From contig JBKJZO010000108.1 in the NCBI GenBank assembly GCA_046715235.1, positions 1-12,397 on the forward strand: DNA of 12,397 nucleotides, written 5' to 3'. A program made the position numbers and the translations under genes. The DNA comes from JBKJZO01 sp046715235. Its GTDB lineage: Bacteria; Actinomycetota; Actinomycetes; BP-191. How positions within the stretch are numbered: position 1 is the first letter of the stretch; each line of letters begins with the position of its first letter. The notes below the pieces were generated by a model. The model searched no databases. It was not told the DNA's origin and saw only the letters and a program-made list of their open reading frames with translations. Of this stretch, positions 1 through 5,794 are shown in pieces.

Positions 1-1819
1 CACGTTGCCAGGGGGTGTCGGCGCCGAACGCGTAGCCGGGACTCGCCATCCGCGCGCTGTAGAGGCGGATGAGTTCGGCCGCGATCTCCTTGACGGCTTT
101 CTTCGCCCGGCCTTTGGCCTTCTGCCAGTCGGCGCCGCCGAGCCGGTGCATCGTCGGTGACTCGCCGCCGACGTACCGGGTCACCTGCTCGAGCTGGTCA
201 GTGGGGACGAAGAGCCTGTCGCCACGGGCGTATTCGAGGATGAGGTACTCGCGCTCCGCGCCGTTGATGGTGCGGCGCACCATCTCGACGTAGCGGCCGA
301 CGCCGTGCTGCTCGTGCACAACGAAGTCGCCCGGCTTGAGCGTCTCGATGTCGAGCGTCTTACGCCGACGGCTCGGCATCTTGCGCATGTCCTTGGTGGC
401 TCCGCGCTGGCCGGACAGGTCGGTCTCGGTGAGCACGGCGAGCTTGAGCTGCTCGCTGGCAAAACCCCGCTCGAGCGAGCCGCAGCTCACCAGCGCAACG
501 GCCGGCGGCGGCGGCTCAGGCAGGTCGTACTGCAGCCGCGACCCGATCTCGGCCTGCTGCAGCACTTCGTGCAATCGCTGCGCCGGACCATGGCCCTCGG
601 TGAGGAGCACGACACGCCACTCGTCGTGCAACCACTGTCGTACGTCGGCCAGCACCTTCTCGGTGTCGCCGCGGTAACCCTCGTGGCCGGTCGCGTCGAT
701 GATCGTGCTGTCGTCGTACTCGGTGTCCTCGTCCGCGGCGAACGGCGAGATGGTCCACCAGGGGACGCCCGCGCTGAGGGTCTCCTCGCGCACCTCGGCG
801 ACCGAGCGGTACGCCGCCGCGCCGAGATCGACGGGAGCCTTGCCGCCGAGCGCGGCAGTCGACCAGCTCGCGTCGAGGAACTCCTGGCTGGTGCGCACGA
901 GCTCGTGCGCCCGGGCGCGCACCCGCTCCGGGTCGCAGACGACGACGTGGGCGCCGGCGGGCAGTTCGTCGACCAGCAGCGTCAGCTCGTCGACGAGTAC
1001 CGGAGCGAACGCCTCCATGCCCTCCGTCGGCGTACCGTCGGCGACTTTGTCGAGGATCTCGGCCAGCGCCGGGTGGTCGTCGGCGAGGGTGCGGGCGCGG
1101 GAGCGGACCTCGTCGGTCAACAGCAGCTCGCGGCACGGCGGCGCCCACAGCCCGTGCTCCGACTTGCCGAGTGATCGCTGCGACCCCGCGGCGAACGTGC
1201 GGATCTCCTCGACGTCGTCGCCCCAGAACTCGATCCGCATTGGGTGCTCGTCGGTCGGCGCGAAGACGTCGAGAATCCCGCCGCGTACGGCGAACTCCCC
1301 GCGTTTCTCGACCAGGTCGACTCGCGTGTAGGCATAGTCGACCAAGCGCCGTACCAGGCCCTCTAGCTCGTGGCTCTCGCCGTCGCGAACCTCCACCGGC
1401 GCAAGGTCGCCGAGGCCGGCGACGATCGGTTGCAGCAGCGAGCGCACGGGCGCGACGACTACCGAGATGGGCTCGTGATCGTCGGCGTGCCGCAACCGCC
1501 GCAGTACGCCGATCCGCCGGCCCACGGTGTCGGCCCGCGGGCTAAGGCGCTCGTGCGGCAACGTCTCCCACGCCGGGAACTCAACGATCGAGTCGGGTGG
1601 CAGCAGGCTGCGCAGTGCCGCCGCGAGATCTTCGGACTCCCGCCCGGTCGCCGTCACCGCAAGGATCAACCGCTTCGCCTCGCGGGCGAACGCGGCGATC
1701 GCGAGCGGGCGCAGCGACGCAGGTGCCGTCAGATCAAGCTGCGGCTGCCCCGCCGATCGGATCGCACTCGCGATCGCGGGATCGTCGGCGACGACGTCGA
1801 GCAGACCTGCAAGAGACAT
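1..1819 (-). CDS. mfd: Transcription-repair coupling factor Mfd (N-terminal 606 residues; 3' part outside window)
   Basis: Mfd is a DNA translocase that removes RNA polymerase stalled at lesions and recruits UvrA, starting transcription-coupled nucleotide excision repair. The frame stays open from an ATG at 1819 to the left window edge, giving 606 codons; full-length family members have roughly 1,150-1,250 residues. The N-terminal UvrB-like module is clear: a stretch near residues 75-90 (FPAWETLPHERLSP) and the UvrB-type block near 168-208 (EKRGEFAVRGGILDVF, IEFWGDDVEEIRTF). The RNA-polymerase-interacting (CarD/Tudor-like) domain begins near residue 490 with GDFVVHEQHGVGRYVEM and DRLFVPTDQLEQVTRYVGGE. 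The visible part ends at AFGADTPWQ, just before the translocase Walker A motif, so the ATPase cannot be checked. AGGAA lies 4-5 nt before the ATG. The gene is divergent from the ABC exporter and is the distal member of the glmU-prs-rplY-pth-mfd order. Identity is near certain. Confidence 0.97.
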   Translation of the reverse strand, partial: MSLAGLLDVVADDPAIASAIRSAGQPQLDLTAPASLRPLAIAAFAREAKRLILAVTATGRESEDLAAALRSLLPPDSIVEFPAWETLPHERLSPRADTVGRRIGVLRRLRHADDHEPISVVVAPVRSLLQPIVAGLGDLAPVEVRDGESHELEGLVRRLVDYAYTRVDLVEKRGEFAVRGGILDVFAPTDEHPMRIEFWGDDVEEIRTFAAGSQRSLGKSEHGLWAPPCRELLLTDEVRSRARTLADDHPALAEILDKVADGTPTEGMEAFAPVLVDELTLLVDELPAGAHVVVCDPERVRARAHELVRTSQEFLDASWSTAALGGKAPVDLGAAAYRSVAEVREETLSAGVPWWTISPFAADEDTEYDDSTIIDATGHEGYRGDTEKVLADVRQWLHDEWRVVLLTEGHGPAQRLHEVLQQAEIGSRLQYDLPEPPPPAVALVSCGSLERGFASEQLKLAVLTETDLSGQRGATKDMRKMPSRRRKTLDIETLKPGDFVVHEQHGVGRYVEMVRRTINGAEREYLILEYARGDRLFVPTDQLEQVTRYVGGESPTMHRLGGADWQKAKGRAKKAVKEIAAELIRLYSARMASPGYAFGADTPWQR

Positions 1820-1964
1820 GGATTCCTGTCCGAGACCGAACGCCAACTAGCCCCCGATGCCGCTGCACCGGGGGGAGTCACGAGGATAACCTCCACCGCC
1901 TTAAGCGAGGCGACGCCGTACCTCCTGCGAATCCGCAGACGGGCGACTCCCTATGCTGCGTGGC
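1820..1964. promoter_or_regulatory. Divergent intergenic region mfd / ABC exporter
   Basis: This short spacer holds the mfd Shine-Dalgarno AGGAA on the minus strand (1823-1827). For the plus strand it holds TATGCT at 1952-1957, a TANNNT-type -10 element. Seven bases separate it from the in-frame GTG at 1965, the spacing expected of a leaderless actinobacterial gene. No Shine-Dalgarno precedes either ATG 1953 or GTG 1965. An inverted repeat CTGCG-N4-CGCAG (1925-1938) covers the position where a -35 box would lie. No convincing -35 hexamer is present. A weak mfd -10 (TATCCT on the minus strand, 1889-1884) is possible. I found no small peptide gene here. Confidence 0.4.
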
Positions 1965-3848
1965 GTGACGGCCTCCGACGACCACGCGCAAACCGACGAG
2001 CCTGACGACACGCACCTGATCGACCAGATCGATCTGCTCGTCGAGTCCCGTGCCCAGCCGCGGTCCATTCGCAAGTTGCCTGATCTGTTTCGCGCATCCT
2101 TCGCCCTCGTTTGGACCTCGGCGCCCCGGCGATTCGCCGCGCTCGTCGTTCTTCAGCTGGTGGGCGCGGCGCTCACAGGGCTGCTCGTATACCTGGGCAA
2201 GCTCTCGCTGGAGGCGCTGCTCGAGGCCGACCGGAAGGGGCTCCCGCTGACGCGCGCCCTTCCCTATTTGCTAGCGATCATTGCTGTGTCGGCGGTGGCC
2301 GAAGCCAGCTCGGCGGTCGTCAATCAGCAGATGCGGCTGCTCAGCGAGATAGTGCAGCGGGAAACCTGGACGCGCGTGCTCTCGACGACCGAACGCCTCG
2401 ATCTTGAGGAGTTCGAGGACCCGACGTTCTTCGACCAGCTGCAACGCGTGCGCAACAACGGTCTGCTGCGGCCGTTCGAGCTGGTGACTGGCCTGATAGC
2501 GCTCGCCGGCGGACTCGCTGGGTCGATGGCTCTCCTCGTCACGCTGCTCGCACTGCAGCCGTTGCTCGTTCCCGTCCTGCTGCTCGCCGCCGTACCCCTG
2601 TGGCTGACGTCGCGGCGCGGCGGGCGGATGGAGTTCGACTTCGCGCTAGCACAGGTGCCGGCGGTCCGCGCGCGCGAGTACCTCGCGGATGTCCTCACCA
2701 GGCGGGACACCGCCAAGGAAGTGCGCGCATACGCGATAGGCCCGGTCTTCCGCGGTAGGTGGGCAGGGCGATACGCGGCGTTCATCGACGACTTGCGTGC
2801 GCAGGTCAGGAAACGCACCAAGCTCGTCCTGATTGGGACCACGGCGACGGCTGTCGTGGTTGGCGCGACCACTGGAGTGTTGGTTTGGCTGGTCTCCTCC
2901 GGACGCGCCGAACTCGGCGCTGCGGGAGCCGCCGCGATCGCCATCCGACTCCTGGCCTCGCGGCTGCAGCAGACGGTCTCTGGGGCTGCCGGATTGTTCG
3001 AATGCCAGCTCTTCCTGAGAGACCTGCACGACTTCCTGGACCTGCGCCCCGCGGAACGCCAAGGCGGCGTGGCTCCGCCCCAGGGGTTTCCTGGCATCCG
3101 CGCTGAGTCGCTGCGCTTCCGGTATCCAGGAACGGACCACGACGTGCTGCACGACATCGACGTCGAGATCAGGCCGGGCGAGGTTGTCGCACTCGTCGGT
3201 GCCAATGGCTCAGGCAAGACGACGCTGGCCAAACTCCTCGCTCAGCTCTACATGCCGACGGGTGGCGGAGTGTTCTGGGGACCTACGCCGGCTGCGGACC
3301 TCGACCGAGACGCGTTACGCCGGCAACTGGCGATCCTCTTCCAGGACTTCGCTCGCTACGAACTCCCGGCCCGCGACAACATCGGAGTCGGCGACGTTTC
3401 TCACATCGATGACGACGCCCGCGTGCAGGAGGCGGCACGCATAGCCGGAGCCGACGCGTTCATCAACGCTCTCCCGCTCGGCTACGACACGATTCTCAGC
3501 CGCCAATTCAAGGGCGGCCGCGATCTCTCGCTCGGGCAGTGGCAGCGCGTCGCCCTCGCTCGGGCGTTCCACCGGGACGCGCAGCTGCTGATCCTCGACG
3601 AACCAACCGCGTCGCTCGACGCGCGCGCGGAACACGACTTGTTTGAACGCATACGCACGCTCTTCGCCGGGCGATCGGTGCTGCTCATTGCGCACCGGTT
3701 CTCGAGCGTCAGATCGGCTGACCACATCTACGTGCTGGATGAGGGGCGCGTCATCGAGACCGGCACCCACGGGGAACTCATGGCACACGGCGGCGTGTAT
3801 GCCGAACTCTTCACGCTCCAGGCAGCCGCGTACCTAGACCCCCACTGA
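1965..3848 (+). CDS. ABC half-exporter, permease fused to ATPase (MdlB/NisT-like)
   Basis: This is a membrane exporter subunit expected to act as a homodimer; the substrate is unknown. Numbering from ATG 1953 gives 631 aa; I prefer GTG 1965 (627 aa) because TATGCT ends exactly 7 nt before it and neither codon has a ribosome site. Hydrophobic helices lie near residues 61-82, 102-121, 172-199, 200-219 and 291-314, with a weaker sixth near 320-345. The C-terminal ATPase is intact: Walker A GANGSGKT (416-423), Q-loop Q464, signature LSLGQ (525-529), Walker B LLILDE (545-550), D-loop SLD and switch H571. The signature has Leu at the third position instead of the usual Gly. There is no N-terminal C39 peptidase. 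The GGRDLSLGQWQRVALARAF context resembles peptidase-free lantibiotic/RiPP exporters, but no precursor or maturase is nearby. The gene divides the conserved pth-mfd neighbourhood, is opposite in strand, and is followed after 32 nt by the 132-aa gene. Confidence 0.9.
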   Translation: MTASDDHAQTDEPDDTHLIDQIDLLVESRAQPRSIRKLPDLFRASFALVWTSAPRRFAALVVLQLVGAALTGLLVYLGKLSLEALLEADRKGLPLTRALPYLLAIIAVSAVAEASSAVVNQQMRLLSEIVQRETWTRVLSTTERLDLEEFEDPTFFDQLQRVRNNGLLRPFELVTGLIALAGGLAGSMALLVTLLALQPLLVPVLLLAAVPLWLTSRRGGRMEFDFALAQVPAVRAREYLADVLTRRDTAKEVRAYAIGPVFRGRWAGRYAAFIDDLRAQVRKRTKLVLIGTTATAVVVGATTGVLVWLVSSGRAELGAAGAAAIAIRLLASRLQQTVSGAAGLFECQLFLRDLHDFLDLRPAERQGGVAPPQGFPGIRAESLRFRYPGTDHDVLHDIDVEIRPGEVVALVGANGSGKTTLAKLLAQLYMPTGGGVFWGPTPAADLDRDALRRQLAILFQDFARYELPARDNIGVGDVSHIDDDARVQEAARIAGADAFINALPLGYDTILSRQFKGGRDLSLGQWQRVALARAFHRDAQLLILDEPTASLDARAEHDLFERIRTLFAGRSVLLIAHRFSSVRSADHIYVLDEGRVIETGTHGELMAHGGVYAELFTLQAAAYLDPH

Positions 3849-3880
3849 GTTCGTCTCCCAGACAGGATTGAGGGTTCGTT

Positions 3881-4279
3881 GTGAAGTTCGAGGTAGATGC
3901 AGACGCACTCGTCGGCACGGGCACCTGGTTCGAAATCGAAAGCAGCGACCCGGATAGGGCCGCGCGCGTGATCGACGCACTGAACAGCCAGCTCATGTCA
4001 GTCACCCACGAGGGCGAAATCCTGACGGACGAAGAGTTCGAGGCCAACGAGCTTCTGCCGGCGGACCAGATCAAGTACACACCGAACTACATCAGCGATG
4101 TCTACCGCGGCGTGACCGGGCCGATGGTAGTTATCGATGTCAAAGATCTACCCGCCGACATATTCCGCCCCGGGTGGATTCGCGTACTGCGAGACGGCAT
4201 GGAGGCGGCGGGGTTGGAATGGGTTCGGGTTCGCAACCCGACTGAGTACACCAACGACCGGTGGTTTCCAGACTCGTAA
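3881..4279 (+). CDS. Hypothetical acidic protein (132 aa), downstream of ABC exporter
   Basis: I do not recognise this family. The GTG start at 3881 has GAGGG at 3870-3874 about 6 nt upstream; the frame ends in TAA. It begins 32 nt after the exporter stop with no visible terminator between, so the two are probably co-transcribed. The protein is acidic, soluble and without a signal peptide, membrane helix or cysteine. The N-terminal 40 residues look alpha/beta (MKFEVDADALVGTGTWFEIE, then a helix DPDRAARVIDALNSQL). Near residues 100-125 there is a Trp/Arg-rich stretch (FRPGWIRVLRDGMEAAGLEW, then VRVRNPTEYTND). The pairing with the exporter could mean an accessory, immunity or unrelated cargo role; nothing in the sequence decides between these. 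The stop lies 13 nt from the convergent pth stop. The GTG start rests on the ribosome site alone. Confidence 0.75.
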   Translation: MKFEVDADALVGTGTWFEIESSDPDRAARVIDALNSQLMSVTHEGEILTDEEFEANELLPADQIKYTPNYISDVYRGVTGPMVVIDVKDLPADIFRPGWIRVLRDGMEAAGLEWVRVRNPTEYTNDRWFPDS

Positions 4280-4292
4280 CGCCCAGGTCCAG

Positions 4293-4874
4293 CTACTCGC
4301 CTGATGCGTTGAAGCGGTTCTGGGCGGCTGCTAGGCCATCGGTGATCAGCGACTCGACGGCGTCGGCGGCGCGGTCGATGTGGAACGGCATCTCCTTGCG
4401 CTCGGTCGCGCTGAAGTCCTGCAGCACCCACGCCGCCGGATCCATGCGGCCGCTCGGCCGGCCGATGCCCATGCGGACCCGGTGGAACTCACCCGTGCCG
4501 AGGGCCGCGCGTACCGACTTCACGCCGTTGTGACCGTTGTCGCCGCCACCGAGTTTGAGCCGCAGCGTGCCGAACGGCAGGTCGAGCTCGTCGTACACGA
4601 CGACGATCCGCTCGACCGGCACCTTGAAGAAGTCGCGTACAGATGCGACCGGACCGCCGGATTCGTTCATGTAGCACTTGGGTTTCACGAGCAGCACACG
4701 ATGCTCGTCGAGCCGACTTTCGATCAGGTCGACACGGCCGCGGTGTGCTTTGAACTTCGACCCGGCGCGATCGGCGAGCAGGTCGAGCACCATGGAGCCG
4801 GCGTTGTGCCGGTTGCCTGCGTACTTCGGCCCTGGGTTGCCGAGACCGACGACGAGGTACGGCGCCTCGGGCAC
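4293..4874 (-). CDS. pth: Peptidyl-tRNA hydrolase
   Basis: Pth cleaves the ester bond of peptidyl-tRNAs dropped from ribosomes, recycling tRNA in the cytoplasm; it is essential in most bacteria. The 193-residue length is normal for the bacterial family. All active-site positions are visible: GLGNPG with N13, NRHNAG with catalytic H23, KPKCYMNESG with N70, VYDELDLPFG with D95, and GGGDNGHNG with N116. The start is GTG at 4874; it is the only start that puts LVVGLGNPG at the expected distance from the N-terminus. There is no good Shine-Dalgarno, but the rplY stop is only 9 nt upstream, so translational coupling to rplY is likely. The 3' end converges on the 132-aa gene with a 13-nt gap and no obvious hairpin. 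On the backbone order the next gene in the same direction would be mfd, now separated by the plus-strand exporter pair. Confidence 0.97.
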   Translation of the reverse strand: MPEAPYLVVGLGNPGPKYAGNRHNAGSMVLDLLADRAGSKFKAHRGRVDLIESRLDEHRVLLVKPKCYMNESGGPVASVRDFFKVPVERIVVVYDELDLPFGTLRLKLGGGDNGHNGVKSVRAALGTGEFHRVRMGIGRPSGRMDPAAWVLQDFSATERKEMPFHIDRAADAVESLITDGLAAAQNRFNASGE

Positions 4875-4883
4875 CGCGGTGGA

Positions 4884-5552
4884 CTACTCGGCCGGCGCGG
4901 GCTCTTCGGAGGCGGCTTCGGCCGGCTGCTCCGCAGGTGCGCCCGCTTCGGCCGCAGGGGCGGCCAGCTCGGCCTCGGCGCCTGCCAGCTCGGCCTCGAA
5001 CTGCTCCGCCGTCTGCTGCGCGATGACGTGGACGACGATGGCCTCTGGGTCGGTCAGCAGGGTGGTGCCCTGGGGCAGCACCACGTCCGACGCGTGAATG
5101 CTGTCGCCCACCTGCAGCTTGGACACGTCGATCTCGAAGCCCGACGGGATGGCCGTCGCTTCCGCCTCGACCGACAAGGTGGTCTGCTGCTGGTCGAGCA
5201 GCCCTTCTTTGATCTCGCCGAGGATGTTGACCGGTACGTCGATCTGCACCTTCTCGCCGCGCTTCACAACGAGCAGATCGACGTGGGTAAGGCTGCCGCG
5301 CAGGGGGTCTCGCTGGATCTGGCGCGGCAGCGCCAGCTCCGTGCCGCCACCCTCGATGTCGAGGTTGAGCAGCACGTTGGCACCCTCGTGCTTGAACGCG
5401 TGCATCAGCTCGCGAGCCGGCAGCGAGATGTGACGTACGTCGGTCCCGTGACCGTAAAGAACGGCGGGCACCTTGCCATCGCGGCGGGTGCGGCGGGCGC
5501 CGCCCTTGCCGAACGTCGTGCGTTGTTCGGCGGCGATACGGACCTCGGACAC
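4884..5552 (-). CDS. rplY: 50S ribosomal protein L25 / general stress protein CTC
   Basis: L25 of the two-domain CTC type binds 5S rRNA in the large ribosomal subunit. Residues 1-92 form the L25 domain (MSEVRIAAEQRTTFGKGGAR, KVPAVLYGHG, and QRDPLRGSLTHVDLL at the end). Residues about 100-182 form the CTC/TL5 beta domain (DVPVNILGEIKEG, PSGFEIDVSKLQVGDSIHASDV). The last 40 residues are a low-complexity Ala/Glu/Pro tail, as in many actinobacterial homologues, giving 222 aa. The GTG start at 5552 is preceded by AGGAG about 7 nt upstream. The gene leads the rplY-pth pair; a promoter candidate lies about 110 nt upstream. It is separated from prs, its usual upstream partner, by the plus-strand RCC1-like gene, so it probably needs its own promoter here. 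Confidence 0.96.
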   Translation of the reverse strand: MSEVRIAAEQRTTFGKGGARRTRRDGKVPAVLYGHGTDVRHISLPARELMHAFKHEGANVLLNLDIEGGGTELALPRQIQRDPLRGSLTHVDLLVVKRGEKVQIDVPVNILGEIKEGLLDQQQTTLSVEAEATAIPSGFEIDVSKLQVGDSIHASDVVLPQGTTLLTDPEAIVVHVIAQQTAEQFEAELAGAEAELAAPAAEAGAPAEQPAEAASEEPAPAE

Positions 5553-5670
5553 AGCTGGCTCCTATGCGGTGATGCTCTTCTTTGTCTGCCGGCGCCCGAT
5601 CCGAAGACCGGGCCGGCCAGCTCGCGGCGCGTGCCGCACATCGGCAGCGGCTCGCGCAGCCAGTCGGGGG

Positions 5671-5700
5671 AGTCTAGCCGCCCGCCAAGCTCGCTTCCAA
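5671..5700 (-). promoter_or_regulatory. Candidate promoter of rplY-pth
   Basis: Reading the minus strand, TTGGAA (5700-5695) is followed after 18 nt by TAGACT (5676-5671). Each hexamer matches four of six consensus positions of a sigma70-type promoter. Transcription would start near 5664 and leave a leader of about 110 nt before the rplY GTG at 5552. The need for a local promoter follows from the plus-strand gene that cuts rplY off from prs. This is a pattern match only. Confidence 0.4.
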
Positions 5701-5703
5701 GCG

Positions 5704-5719
5704 ATGCCGGTTTCGGCAT
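5704..5719. repeat. Perfect inverted repeat upstream of the RCC1-like gene
   Basis: ATGCCG-GTTT-CGGCAT is a perfect 6-bp-arm inverted repeat in the 242-bp divergent spacer between rplY and the RCC1-like gene. It lies about 22 bp upstream of TAACGT (5742-5747), the best -10-like element for the plus-strand gene, and just upstream of the rplY promoter candidate. It has no T-tract on either strand, so an operator is likelier than a terminator. The rest of the spacer shows nothing else I can support. Confidence 0.35.
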
Positions 5720-5794
5720 TCCCCCAAAGCCTTCGGGGACCTAACGTGGCGCCAACGCGCGGGTGGGTTCTTCAAGCACCGAGGGGTCATCGGC

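Noticed and set aside
305..1174. Open plus-strand frame of 289 codons
   Set aside because: It is antisense to mfd, low in recognisable motifs and Arg/Gly/Val rich as expected from the reverse of GC-rich coding DNA; mfd is unambiguous on the other strand.
1820..1952. Possible RiPP precursor peptide gene near the ABC exporter
   Set aside because: The only short frame seen (ATG near 1858) encodes about 10 residues with no leader-core pattern. The 32-nt gap at 3849-3880 is too short. No maturase is nearby.
4380..5744. Open plus-strand frame of 454 codons
   Set aside because: It runs antisense across both pth and rplY, which carry complete family motifs; its length reflects high GC at third positions.
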